From assembly GCA_003512825.1 (NCBI GenBank), contig DOOI01000134.1:1-23792 (forward strand): a stretch of 23,792 bases of DNA. Direction: 5' to 3'. Of the stretch, positions 8,552-16,440 are shown one piece after another. This DNA is from Paracoccaceae bacterium. GTDB lineage: Bacteria; Pseudomonadota; Alphaproteobacteria; Rhodobacterales; Rhodobacteraceae. A model generated the notes under the pieces. The model was not told the origin of the DNA and searched no databases. It saw only the letters and a list, made by a program, of their open reading frames with translations. A program made the translations under genes and the position numbers. Numbering within the stretch: the stretch's first letter is position 1; each line of letters begins with the position of its first letter.

Positions 8552-8598
8552 ATACGTCATAACGCTTCCCATACGCAAAACATACGTAAATCATACGT
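8552..8598. repeat. Phased ATACG direct repeats upstream of the AEC transporter
   Basis: ATACGT or ATACGC occurs at 8552, 8571, 8582 and 8593. The last three are exactly 11 bases apart, about one helical turn, and share CATACG. The array lies in the AT-richer part of the gap between the Sua5 gene and the transporter, ending 52 bases before the transporter ATG. Helically phased short repeats in front of a gene are typical of activator or repressor binding arrays. No regulator is encoded next to it, so its factor is unknown. Confidence 0.5.
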
Positions 8599-8649
8599 GC
8601 CATCACGCGCACCGTTGACCCTGCCGTTGCGGCTGTTACCAAGGGTTTT

Positions 8650-9585
8650 ATGCTGGAAGTATTCCTCAAAACCCTGCCCTTCTTCGCCCTTATCGGGGTC
8701 GGGTACTTCGCCGGAAAGACGCGGTTCTTTTCCGAGGAAGCTACTGGTGCCATTACAAAATTTGTCTTTTACTTCGCCCTCTCCGCGATGATTTTCCGCT
8801 TTTCGGCCAACCTGTCTTTGGGCGACCTCTTCGATGTCAGCTTCATCTCCGCCTACCTCTGGGGCACCGCGTTTGTCTATGGAATCGGCATGGGTGTCGC
8901 GTTCCTAAGAGGCCTCCAAGCCGACGAAGCCTCCGTCGAAGCCCAGTGCGCGGCCATTGGAAACGTTGGATTTTTAGGCATTCCGATGCTTGCGCTGCTT
9001 ATGGGTGAGCAAGCTGTGGGCTATGTCATGATCATCCTCTCCATCGATATGATCGTGTTCGGATCGCTGATCGTCATTTTGATCACGGGCTCAAAAGAGG
9101 GCAAAATATCCTTCGGCATCCTGCGCTCGGTAGGATTGGGACTTATCAAGAACCCGATGATAGTTTCGATTATATTGGGATTGTCGTGGTCGAGCACAGG
9201 AGTGCCCCTGCCGACGCCGATCATGGAGTTCGTCACCACCCTCGGTGCCGCAGCCACCCCCGGCGCGCTTTTCGCTATCGGTGCGTCTCTCGCGTCGAAA
9301 TCTGCCGAACGCATCGAAGTCGCTGCGTGGCTGTCATTTTGCAAGCTGATCCTGCACCCTGCCTTCGTGGCAATTGGTGCGCTTTGGCTCTTCCCCGTTG
9401 ATACCTATGCCGCGTCCGTCATGATCGCCGCCGCCTCCCTGCCCGTCGCGGGCAATGTCTATATCCTTGCTCGACATTACGGCGTCGCGCCACAGCGCGT
9501 ATCCGCGTCGATTTTGATATCAACAGCCACCTCTGTTCTAACAGTTTCTGCAATAATTGCATGGGTTTACACTCCGCCAATCTGA
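8650..9585 (+). CDS. AEC-family (auxin efflux carrier type) permease
   Basis: A 311-residue inner-membrane transporter with about ten hydrophobic segments split into two halves around a polar loop near residues 145-160. The family signatures NVGFLGIPM in the first half and ASLPVAGNVYILA in the second half are both present. Bacterial members move small organic acids such as malate or malonate; the substrate here is not predictable. AAGGG shortly before ATG 8650 is a usable ribosome site. The S-formylglutathione hydrolase gene starts 32 bases after the stop, so the transporter may be the first gene of that operon. Confidence 0.9.
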   Translation: MLEVFLKTLPFFALIGVGYFAGKTRFFSEEATGAITKFVFYFALSAMIFRFSANLSLGDLFDVSFISAYLWGTAFVYGIGMGVAFLRGLQADEASVEAQCAAIGNVGFLGIPMLALLMGEQAVGYVMIILSIDMIVFGSLIVILITGSKEGKISFGILRSVGLGLIKNPMIVSIILGLSWSSTGVPLPTPIMEFVTTLGAAATPGALFAIGASLASKSAERIEVAAWLSFCKLILHPAFVAIGALWLFPVDTYAASVMIAAASLPVAGNVYILARHYGVAPQRVSASILISTATSVLTVSAIIAWVYTPPI

Positions 9586-9617
9586 ATATTGGTGCAGGAG
9601 ATGAAGGGGAATTGCAT

Positions 9618-10448
9618 ATGGAAATCATCGCTGAAAATCGCTGCTTTGGCGGCACACAGGGCGTTTATCGCCATCGCTCCGAAGCCACCTCATGCGAGAT
9701 GACTTTCGGTCTTTTCCTGCCGCAAGAAGCCAATGAAGGCCCCGTTCCCGTGCTTTGGTATCTCTCTGGCCTGACGTGCACCCACGAAAATGCCATGGTA
9801 AAGGCCGGCGCTCAACAATGGGCCGCCGAACAGGGCATCGCTCTGGTCTTCCCCGACACCTCCCCGCGCGGCGCTGACGTGGCCGACGACGCAGCCTATG
9901 ACCTGGGCCAAGGGGCTGGCTTCTACCTTAACGCAACCCAAACCCCATGGGCGCCCCATTTCCAAATGTGGGATTATATCGCGCACGATCTCCCGACGCT
10001 CTTGGAGCGCGAATTTCCACTCGACATGACCCGCCAATCAATCACCGGGCACTCGATGGGCGGTCATGGCGCCCTGACCCTCGCTATGGGGCTAAAGGAT
10101 CGGTTTCGGTCGGTTTCGGCCTTTTCGCCAATCTGCAATCCGACGACAACAGACTGGGGCCGAAAACAGCTTTCAGCCTATCTCGGCCCCAACGAGAGCA
10201 CATGGGAGGCTCATGATGCGACGCTTCAGATGCGAGCGAACGGCCTTGATATCCCGCTGCTCATCGACATCGGCACCGACGACCAATTCATGACGCACCT
10301 CAAGCCTGAAGCACTCGCCGCCGCAGCGATGGAGCGCCGGATCCCCTGCGCCTTGCGCCTGCAAGAGGGATACGATCACAGCTATTTTTTCGTCTCCACC
10401 TTTATCGAGGAACATATCACCTTCCATGCCGAGGCGCTTTATTCGTGA
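9618..10448 (+). CDS. fghA: S-formylglutathione hydrolase
   Basis: A serine hydrolase of the esterase D family that splits S-formylglutathione into formate and glutathione, the last step of glutathione-dependent formaldehyde detoxification in the cytoplasm. The triad is visible: Ser146 in GHSMGGHG, Asp222 in GTDDQF and His254 in [19 protein letters not shown] is also characteristic. ATG 9618 with AAGGGG at 9604-9609 gives 276 residues, the usual length. An upstream in-frame ATG at 9561 lies inside the transporter gene and is unlikely. The partner glutathione-dependent formaldehyde dehydrogenase is not in this window. The gene starts a chain of five genes joined by 4-base overlaps. Confidence 0.95.
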   Translation: MEIIAENRCFGGTQGVYRHRSEATSCEMTFGLFLPQEANEGPVPVLWYLSGLTCTHENAMVKAGAQQWAAEQGIALVFPDTSPRGADVADDAAYDLGQGAGFYLNATQTPWAPHFQMWDYIAHDLPTLLEREFPLDMTRQSITGHSMGGHGALTLAMGLKDRFRSVSAFSPICNPTTTDWGRKQLSAYLGPNESTWEAHDATLQMRANGLDIPLLIDIGTDDQFMTHLKPEALAAAAMERRIPCALRLQEGYDHSYFFVSTFIEEHITFHAEALYS

Positions 10449-10897
10449 GCGTGATCTATATCGACGCCGACGCTTGCCCGGTCAAAGAAGAGGCCGAACG
10501 GGTGGCCACTCGGCACGGTCTCAAGATGATCCTCGTGTCGAACGGCGGGTTGCGCCCTTCGCGTAATCCACTGGTTGAAAACGTGATTGTGCCGGAGGGC
10601 CCCGATGTAGCCGATATCTGGATTGCCGAACGCGCTGGACCGGGCGATGTGGTGGTCACAGGCGATATCCCCCTCGCGGCACGCTGTGTCGTCACAGGGG
10701 CCAAGGTGCTCAAACACAATGGCGAAGCCCTGACAGAAGCCAATGTGCGGGAGGCGCTCGCCATGCGTGATCTGATGGCCGACCTCCGATCCGCCGATCC
10801 CTTTCGCCAAGGCGGGGGGCGACCCTTTACAAAAGCTGACCGCTCGCGTTTCCTAGACGCATTGGAGCGCGCCGTGAGGGCCGCAAGGGGGGCATGA
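10445..10897 (+). CDS. DUF188 / UPF0178 family protein (YaiI/YqxD-like)
   Basis: A 150-residue cytoplasmic protein of the YaiI family. The N-terminal [18 protein letters not shown] carries acidic residues Asp7 and Asp9. [32 protein letters not shown] and [14 protein letters not shown] are all family hallmarks. The fold is believed to be PIN/NYN-like, which would fit a nuclease, but no activity is established. The start is GTG 10445, overlapping the fghA stop by 4 bases (GTGA). A second in-frame GTG at 10451 would give a protein beginning at the conserved strand and cannot be excluded. Confidence 0.92.
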   Translation: MSVIYIDADACPVKEEAERVATRHGLKMILVSNGGLRPSRNPLVENVIVPEGPDVADIWIAERAGPGDVVVTGDIPLAARCVVTGAKVLKHNGEALTEANVREALAMRDLMADLRSADPFRQGGGRPFTKADRSRFLDALERAVRAARGA

Positions 10898-11514
10898 TGC
10901 GGCCAGAACTGGTGGTTTTCGACATCGGTAACGTGCTGATCGAATGGCAACCCGAACGCTTTTTTTCCCGCGAAGTCGGACCTGAACGTAGCGCTGCCTT
11001 TTTCGCGAATGTACCTATTCATCGCATCCATCACCGCGTCGATTCCGGCGCGCGATTTGCCACTATACTAGAGGCTATCGAGGATTACCCCGAGTTTGCA
11101 CCCGAACTGCAACTTTGGCACGATGGCTGGTCACGACTTGCAGGCACGCCAATCCCCCACTCCATCCGCCTGCTGCGTGCGCTTCGCAGCAAGGGCATCC
11201 CCGTTTGGGCGCTCACAAATTTTGGTGAAGAGCCCTTCGAAATATCGTGTAACGATCATGATTTCCTCACCGAATTCGACGGGGCGGTTGTCTCGGGCCG
11301 GATCGGCATCGCCAAGCCAGATGCAGGCATCTACGAAGCCCTTGAAGACGCCGTCGAGACGCCGCGCTCCAAGATCCTGTTTGCTGATGATCGTGCCGAG
11401 AATATTGCCGCAGCCAAGGCACGTGGCTGGCAAACCCATCTTTTTGAGACCCCCGCCGGATGGGCGGATCGTCTCGTTTCTGATGATCTTCTGAGCCGAA
11501 AGGACGCACAATGA
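10894..11514 (+). CDS. HAD-superfamily hydrolase, YihX-like phosphatase
   Basis: A 206-residue HAD subfamily IA hydrolase, likely a phosphatase for a small phosphorylated metabolite. Motif I is FDIGNVL with nucleophile Asp10. The usual second Asp (DxD) is Gly12, as in E. coli YihX (FDLGNV), a glucose-1-phosphate phosphatase. Motif II is Thr108-Asn109 (ALTNF), motif III is Lys141 (AKPD) and motif IV is Asp165-Asp166 (FADDRAENI). A helical cap lies between residues 15 and 90. ATG 10894 overlaps the preceding stop (ATGA). A second ATG at 10897 follows directly, and the G-rich AAGGGGGG at 10885-10892 could serve either. Confidence 0.9.
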   Translation: MMRPELVVFDIGNVLIEWQPERFFSREVGPERSAAFFANVPIHRIHHRVDSGARFATILEAIEDYPEFAPELQLWHDGWSRLAGTPIPHSIRLLRALRSKGIPVWALTNFGEEPFEISCNDHDFLTEFDGAVVSGRIGIAKPDAGIYEALEDAVETPRSKILFADDRAENIAAAKARGWQTHLFETPAGWADRLVSDDLLSRKDAQ

Positions 11515-12422
11515 GTCTGACAATCGTTCCCTTTGCGGAAGGAGAAGCTCGACTGGACTGGATTGGTCTGACAGATGCAATTGCTGCGGGTCACGCCCTG
11601 CCAAAGGCCGAAATTGCCGATACTTTTCTATATCGGGGCAAAGATACCTTGCTTAATCGCGCGGCATGGATCGACGGGTTGGGACTTGCTGTCAAATCGG
11701 CCACAATCTTTCCGGGAAATGCAGCAACAAGCGACCCTACCGTCAACGGAGGTGTCACACTCTATCGCGATAGCGACGGGGCACTGGAAGCCTTGGTAGA
11801 TTTTCATCTGGTCACCAAGTGGAAAACCGCTGGTGACAGCCTGCTTGCAGCCCGGAAACTCGCGCGTGAAGATAGCCGCAATATTTTGATTATTGGAGCA
11901 GGCACCGTTGCCCGCTCTCTGGTGCAGGCCTATTCAGCGGCCTTTCCGGAAGCCAGTTTTACCGTGTGGAACCGCACACATGCCAATGCTCTGGCGTTCG
12001 CGGCGTCAATCCCTGGCATGGCTGTCGCCGAGAACTTGGAGCACGCAGTAAAGGCCGCAGATATCATTACCTCCGCAACGATGACGACCGAGCCGAATTT
12101 GAAAGGCGAGTGGCTTCAAGCAGGTCAGCACGTTGATCTGATCGGTGCTTATCGACCTGATATGCGCGAAGTCGATGATGAGGCACTGCGCCGAAGCCGG
12201 ATCTTTGTCGATAGCTTTGATACCACCGTCGGGCATATCGGCGAGTTGAAAATTCCACTCGCAGCGAGCGTGATTTCCCGGGGCGACTTGGTAGCGGATT
12301 ACTACGACCTGTCCCGATTTTTCCGGACCGCCGATAGTGACATCACCTTATTTAAGAATGGGGGTGGCGCGCATCTCGATCTGATGACGGCACGCTATAT
12401 TCTTGATCGATTCCGCGGATGA
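11511..12422 (+). CDS. Ornithine cyclodeaminase family NAD(P)-dependent enzyme
   Basis: A 303-residue member of the ornithine cyclodeaminase / mu-crystallin / archaeal alanine dehydrogenase family. It has a Rossmann half starting at ILIIGAGTVARSL (GAGTVA 129-134). In the substrate half, Arg50 and Lys62 line up with the conserved active-site Arg and Lys. The usual RTAA segment reads KWKTAGDS, with Lys105 where ornithine cyclodeaminase has Arg112. The activity may therefore be that of an imine reductase or amino-acid dehydrogenase rather than true ornithine cyclisation. ATG 11511 overlaps the HAD stop by 4 bases, with AAAGGA upstream. The residue alignment is from memory of the family, not computed. 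Confidence 0.87.
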   Translation: MSLTIVPFAEGEARLDWIGLTDAIAAGHALPKAEIADTFLYRGKDTLLNRAAWIDGLGLAVKSATIFPGNAATSDPTVNGGVTLYRDSDGALEALVDFHLVTKWKTAGDSLLAARKLAREDSRNILIIGAGTVARSLVQAYSAAFPEASFTVWNRTHANALAFAASIPGMAVAENLEHAVKAADIITSATMTTEPNLKGEWLQAGQHVDLIGAYRPDMREVDDEALRRSRIFVDSFDTTVGHIGELKIPLAASVISRGDLVADYYDLSRFFRTADSDITLFKNGGGAHLDLMTARYILDRFRG

Positions 12423-13321
12423 TCGGCTGGGCGTTTTTTGGAGCGATCGCTGTTGCGCCATTTCTGCGCGAAGCTTTGCGCGCCCCCATGACCGACGACA
12501 CTCGCCAAAACGCCCCGGGGCAAATCTCTGCTCTGCCGATGGGCAGGACCCATATTCGATGGATGGGGGCCGCTGATGGGCCAGTTGCGGTTTGCGTACA
12601 TGGCTTGACCACACCAAGCCGAGTTTGGGAAGGCTTGGCGCAGGAGTTGGGAACACGTGGTTTCCGTGTCTTGGCCTATGACCACTTCGGGCGCGGCTTT
12701 TCCGATACGGTCCGCGGGCGTCAAGACAGGGCTTTTTTTCTGAAACATCTCAACGAGGTGCTGGCCAACGAACAGGTAAAGGATGGCTTCACACTTATCG
12801 GCTATTCCATGGGCGGTGCCATCGCCACTGCTTTTGCCGCAGAAAACCCCAAACGTTTGAAACAGATGATCCTGCTTGCCCCGGCGGGAATGGGCCACGA
12901 CCTAGGCCCCGTCGCCAAGGCCACCATGTGGCCCGGTATTGGCGATTGGTTGATGCTGGCACTCTTCGCGCGCGGCCACCGAAAAGGCACTGAAACCGAA
13001 CGTGCCTTACCGACCAGCGTACCGGGAATTGTCGACTACCAGCAGGCCGAGTTGCAGAGGCGCGGGTTTATTCCAGCGGTATTGTCATCGCTGCGAGGCA
13101 TTCTCTCTGACCGTCTAGAGAGCGATCATCGCGCCTTGGAGGGTGCGCTTCCAGTTCTGGCCATATGGGGCGGTATCGACAAAACCATACCGCTCTCACG
13201 GCGAGATGTTCTGGCCGCGTGGAACCCGACCGCGCGCCATGCTACGATCGACGACGCCGGGCATGGACTTACCTATACTCATACCTCGGACGTTATGGGC
13301 GCCATTGATCACGCTGGCTGA
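12419..13321 (+). CDS. Alpha/beta hydrolase with N-terminal membrane-anchor-like segment
   Basis: A 300-residue alpha/beta hydrolase-fold protein. The oxyanion region is CVHGLTT (59-65). The nucleophile is Ser130 in GYSMGG, the acid is probably Asp254 in WGGIDKTIP and the base is His282 in DAGHGLTY. Residues 1-20 (MIGWAFFGAIAVAPFLREAL) form a hydrophobic stretch that may be a signal anchor, so the enzyme could sit at the membrane. The ATG overlaps the ornithine-cyclodeaminase-family stop by 4 bases, without its own clear ribosome site, which fits translational coupling. The stop lies 13 bases inside the end of the convergent MFS gene. Ester, lactone or lipid hydrolysis is possible; the substrate is unknown. 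Confidence 0.88.
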   Translation: MIGWAFFGAIAVAPFLREALRAPMTDDTRQNAPGQISALPMGRTHIRWMGAADGPVAVCVHGLTTPSRVWEGLAQELGTRGFRVLAYDHFGRGFSDTVRGRQDRAFFLKHLNEVLANEQVKDGFTLIGYSMGGAIATAFAAENPKRLKQMILLAPAGMGHDLGPVAKATMWPGIGDWLMLALFARGHRKGTETERALPTSVPGIVDYQQAELQRRGFIPAVLSSLRGILSDRLESDHRALEGALPVLAIWGGIDKTIPLSRRDVLAAWNPTARHATIDDAGHGLTYTHTSDVMGAIDHAG

Positions 13322-14547
13322 GCCGCAGTCACCTCGCGCTCTTTCACTGGAAGGTGGACGATAGCCGAAAAAGCGCCGACCGCGACGCCAACCCACCAAA
13401 CCGCCGTGTAGCTGCCATAGGCGTCATACATCCGCCCACCAAGCCAAACACCCAAAAAGCTGCCCAGTTGGTGCGAGAAAAAAACGATCCCGTAAAGCGT
13501 GCCCATGTAACGCAACCCATAAAGATGTGCGATCAATCCACTGGTCAGCGGCACTGTTGCCAGCCACAAAGACCCCATCAGAGCAGAGAATATCAATACC
13601 GTTGCGGGCGTCATCGGCACCATGATGAACCATGCCGCAATGATCGTGCGGCCGACATAAATCCCCGCAAGAAGATATTTCTTGGAGTAGCGCTTTCCAA
13701 GCCAACCAGCGGTCAAAGTGCCTGCGATATTGGCAAGCCCGATGATGGAAATCGCAACAGCGCCCAAAGCTGAAGTCGTGGTGATCCCAATTTGATGCAA
13801 AATTCCATCAGACAAGATTGGACCGCACATTTCGGTTACGAAGGCCGGGAAGTGGGCTGTTACAAAGGCAAGCTGGTAGCCGCAGGAAAAGAAGCCCAGA
13901 AAAATCAACGTGTAGGACGGATCCTTGAAGGCACGTTTGAGTATCGTGCCCATGCTCTCTTCCAATTCTGTCTTGGAAGCTGCGGGCGCGCGCATCATCG
14001 GCAATGCCAGAAGCGAGGCAAGGACCATGGCCGCAAACACCATGAAAACAGACTGCCATGGCATCAGCATCAAGAGCCATTCCGCCAAAGGTGCCCCAAA
14101 GACCTGCCCTGCCGAACCCGCTGCTGTGGCAATCGCCAATGACATCGAACGGTTTTCCGGAGTAGAGGCGCGACCGACGACAGCAAGGATGACGCCAAAG
14201 CCAGTGCCCGCAATGCCAAAGCCAACCAAAACGCCATAGGCCTGATGCTCGAGTGGTGTCACCCCTTGGGACGACAGCATCAACCCCGCCGCATAAGTCA
14301 AAGCCCCCAGTATCAAGGCGCGTCGGTCGCCAAGCCGCTCGGCGAAAGCGCCAAAAATCGGCTGGCCGATACCCCATGCGAGGTTTTGAATGGCAATCGC
14401 GAGCGAGAACTCTGCGCGCGGCCAGCCGAATTCTCCTGCAATTGGGATCTGGAACACGCCGAATGACGCCCTGACCGCGAAGGAGATCATGATAACCACA
14501 CACCCCGCCAATAAAACCGGGGTGAAAATAGAAGGCCTAGCGTCCAT
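13309..14547 (-). CDS. MFS transporter
   Basis: A 412-residue major facilitator protein with about twelve hydrophobic segments. The loop between the second and third helices reads AERLGDRRALI, close to the MFS signature GxxxDRxGRR, and the C-half repeats it as GWLGKRYSKKYL. It resembles the monocarboxylate / oxalate-formate type exporters, but the substrate is unknown. ATG 14547 is chosen because AGGAGG sits 5 bases before it; the frame continues 14 codons upstream without such a site. It is divergent from zapE, and its last 13 bases overlap the end of the alpha/beta hydrolase gene. Confidence 0.9.
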   Translation of the reverse strand: MDARPSIFTPVLLAGCVVIMISFAVRASFGVFQIPIAGEFGWPRAEFSLAIAIQNLAWGIGQPIFGAFAERLGDRRALILGALTYAAGLMLSSQGVTPLEHQAYGVLVGFGIAGTGFGVILAVVGRASTPENRSMSLAIATAAGSAGQVFGAPLAEWLLMLMPWQSVFMVFAAMVLASLLALPMMRAPAASKTELEESMGTILKRAFKDPSYTLIFLGFFSCGYQLAFVTAHFPAFVTEMCGPILSDGILHQIGITTTSALGAVAISIIGLANIAGTLTAGWLGKRYSKKYLLAGIYVGRTIIAAWFIMVPMTPATVLIFSALMGSLWLATVPLTSGLIAHLYGLRYMGTLYGIVFFSHQLGSFLGVWLGGRMYDAYGSYTAVWWVGVAVGAFSAIVHLPVKEREVTAAQPA

Positions 14548-14620
14548 GATGTCCTCCTGCGCGCAAGCGTGAATTCTCACCAAACGCAAGCAAGCGTCAA
14601 TGGCACAACGTCAACTCTTC

Positions 14621-14637
14621 CGCATAGCAGCTATGCG
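14621..14637. promoter_or_regulatory. 17-base palindrome in the MFS/zapE divergent region
   Basis: CGCATAGC (14621-14628), a single A, then GCTATGCG (14630-14637) is a perfect 8-bp inverted repeat around one base. It ends 4 bases before the zapE ribosome site AAGGG (14642-14646), where a bound protein would block zapE expression. Upstream, CAAGCGT appears twice (around 14563 and 14591), with CGCAAGC copies beside it. The one-base centre makes a DNA operator more likely than an RNA hairpin. Confidence 0.4.
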
Positions 14638-14652
14638 CTGTAAGGGATGATC

Positions 14653-15714
14653 ATGACGCGCATCAAAGACCTGTATGAAACCCGCGTTGCTGCGGGGTTG
14701 ATCCAAGAAGACGCGGCACAGCGCGCTGTGCTGTCAGAATTCGATCGCATCCGAGAAGACCTTGAGCGCCCGGCCAAGCGAAGCCTTTTTCGCCGGGCGT
14801 CCAAGGAAGCTCCTAAAGGCCTTTATCTTTGGGGGGGTGTCGGGCGCGGGAAGTCCATGTTGATGGATCTCTTCGTCGAGTGCCTAGATGTTCCTGTGCG
14901 TCGTGTGCATTTCCATGCTTTTATGCAGGAAATCCATGCCGGTCTGCATGAGGCGCGCGCCCAAAATGTGCAAGATGCGCTGGCTCCAGTTGCCGCAAAG
15001 GTCATCTCGGAAGTGCGCTGTTTGGCCTTTGATGAAATGCAGATCACCGACATTACCGATGCGATGATCGTCGGGCGGTTGTTTGAGGCCCTGTTCAAAG
15101 CAGGTGTCGCAGTCGTGACCACCTCCAACCGGGTGCCGGATGATCTTTATAAAAACGGCCTAAACCGCCAACTTTTCCTACCTTTCATTGACCTGCTCAA
15201 AGAGCGGATGTCCGTGCAAGAGTTGATCAGCCCCACTGATTACCGCCAAAACAGGTTAACAGGCGCGCGCGTTTGGTTTAGCCCGGCGGATGCAGAAGCG
15301 CGGGCATCGATTCAGTCTATTTGGGACGATATGACCGGAAAAGGCGCTGCAACGCCCTTGCACATTACAGTCAAAGGTCGACGCGTCGAAATTCCAGCCT
15401 ATCGCAATGGCATAGCGCGTGCCGCGTTTCATGACCTGTGCGGCCAGCCGCTTGGGCCAGCAGACTATCTTGCGCTTGCCGATAGTGTCAAAGTGTTGAT
15501 CCTCGAAAATATTCCCGCCTTGTCGCGCTCGAATTTCAATGAGGCCAAACGTTTCGTAACGATGATTGATGCGCTTTATGAAGCGAAAGTACGCTTGATC
15601 GCGTCTGCCAAAGCTGAACCAGAAATGCTCTACCTCGAAGGTGAAGGGGTCTTTGAATTTGAACGCACCGCGAGCCGCCTGCGCGAGATGCAGGATGCCG
15701 CTTGGGGCTCATGA
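14653..15714 (+). CDS. zapE: Cell division ATPase ZapE (AFG1 family)
   Basis: A 353-residue P-loop ATPase of the AFG1/ZapE family, which binds FtsZ and affects Z-ring behaviour; the mitochondrial relative helps remove respiratory-chain proteins. Walker A is GGVGRGKS with Lys67. Walker B is CLAFDEMQ with Asp127-Glu128, followed by the sensor-like TTSNRVPDDLYKNGL. Length is normal (about 350-390). Two ATGs lie close together, 14647 and 14653. The second is preferred because AAGGG at 14642-14646 is 6 bases before it and directly abuts the first. The lipoprotein transglycosylase gene follows after 54 bases. Confidence 0.93.
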   Translation: MTRIKDLYETRVAAGLIQEDAAQRAVLSEFDRIREDLERPAKRSLFRRASKEAPKGLYLWGGVGRGKSMLMDLFVECLDVPVRRVHFHAFMQEIHAGLHEARAQNVQDALAPVAAKVISEVRCLAFDEMQITDITDAMIVGRLFEALFKAGVAVVTTSNRVPDDLYKNGLNRQLFLPFIDLLKERMSVQELISPTDYRQNRLTGARVWFSPADAEARASIQSIWDDMTGKGAATPLHITVKGRRVEIPAYRNGIARAAFHDLCGQPLGPADYLALADSVKVLILENIPALSRSNFNEAKRFVTMIDALYEAKVRLIASAKAEPEMLYLEGEGVFEFERTASRLREMQDAAWGS

Positions 15715-15768
15715 CAGGCGCGCTTCCGCCTATGGGAGATTGGAGGGCTTGCTCGCTCGCGCTTGACC

Positions 15769-16302
15769 ATGGTTCTTTCCGCACAGAGTCAGTGTGGAGT
15801 GCCCTTGTTGCGCGCGTTTTTCCTAGCCAGCCTATGCCTTTGTCTTGCCGCATGTGGGGATAATGGCCAAAGGCAAACCAACCCGCCCTCGGCTATGCAA
15901 GCAAATGCTATTGCGGCACCGATTACCCCGCCGCTTTACCCCAATGAAACCCGTGCCCTACGGGCCTTGATCGAAAAATACGCCGCTATTTATGATGTGC
16001 CCGTTGACCTAGTGCATCGGGTGGTCAAACGCGAAAGCACCCATAACCCTGCCGCGCGCAACGGCCCATATTATGGCTTGATGCAAATCCTGCCTGCGAC
16101 GGCGCGCAGCATGGGATATCAAGGCAGCCCGGAGGGGCTGTTAGACGCAGAAACCAACCTCAAATACTCTGTAAAGTACCTGCGCGGCGCGTGGCTCTTG
16201 GCAGACGGCAGTTTTGACACTGCGGTAAAATGGTATTCGCGCGGCTACTACTACGAAGCAAAACGGCGCGGCATGCTGAAAGAAACTGGTCTACGCACCT
16301 GA
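15769..16302 (+). CDS. Lytic transglycosylase (SLT domain) lipoprotein
   Basis: A small cell-wall hydrolase of the Slt/MltE-like type that cleaves peptidoglycan between MurNAc and GlcNAc with formation of the anhydro product. A hydrophobic signal ends in the lipobox LAAC with Cys29, so it is expected to be a periplasm-facing lipoprotein. The catalytic Glu89 lies in VVKRESTHNP, followed by NGPYYGLMQILPATARSMGY and a YLRGAWLLADGSFDTAVKWYSRG segment. ATG 15769 gives 177 residues. A TTG at 15763 and a GTG at 15799 are other possible starts; none has a well-spaced ribosome site. Position after zapE suggests a link with envelope growth or division. Confidence 0.88.
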   Translation: MVLSAQSQCGVPLLRAFFLASLCLCLAACGDNGQRQTNPPSAMQANAIAAPITPPLYPNETRALRALIEKYAAIYDVPVDLVHRVVKRESTHNPAARNGPYYGLMQILPATARSMGYQGSPEGLLDAETNLKYSVKYLRGAWLLADGSFDTAVKWYSRGYYYEAKRRGMLKETGLRT

Positions 16303-16350
16303 CGCTTTCAGTGCGCGGTCAAAGACGCTGCGATCTGTTTCAATCCTGAT

Positions 16351-16386
16351 TTATGGCTCAATGCTCCCAAGGAAACAGGGCCATAA
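16351..16386. other. Wide inverted repeat in a convergent gap
   Basis: TTATGGC (16351-16357) and GCCATAA (16380-16386) are perfect 7-base complements separated by 22 bases. They lie in the 138-base gap between two converging genes (transglycosylase and NYN protein). A long-looped terminator shared by both strands is conceivable, but there is no T-tract on either side. Nothing else is recognisable in this gap. Confidence 0.2.
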
Positions 16387-16440
16387 ACACCGCCGCCAAA
16401 GGCTATTGCGACGAAAAAGACTAGTCAGCCAAAGCAGTGA

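Noticed and set aside
9601..9702. Small + frame starting at ATG 9601 next to GGAG
   Set aside because: The purine run abuts the ATG with no spacing, and the product of about 33 residues overlaps fghA out of frame. The same run serves the fghA start at 9618 much better.
13808..14503. 231-residue open frame on - in another frame of the MFS gene
   Set aside because: The MFS frame has proper transmembrane periodicity and a strong ribosome site. The alternative frame is Arg/Cys/Gly-rich with no motif.
15711..15860. ATGA overlap at the zapE stop suggesting a coupled small gene
   Set aside because: The frame has no family resemblance and runs into the signal-peptide region of the transglycosylase gene in a different frame. 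The lipobox and SLT frame is clearly the coding one.
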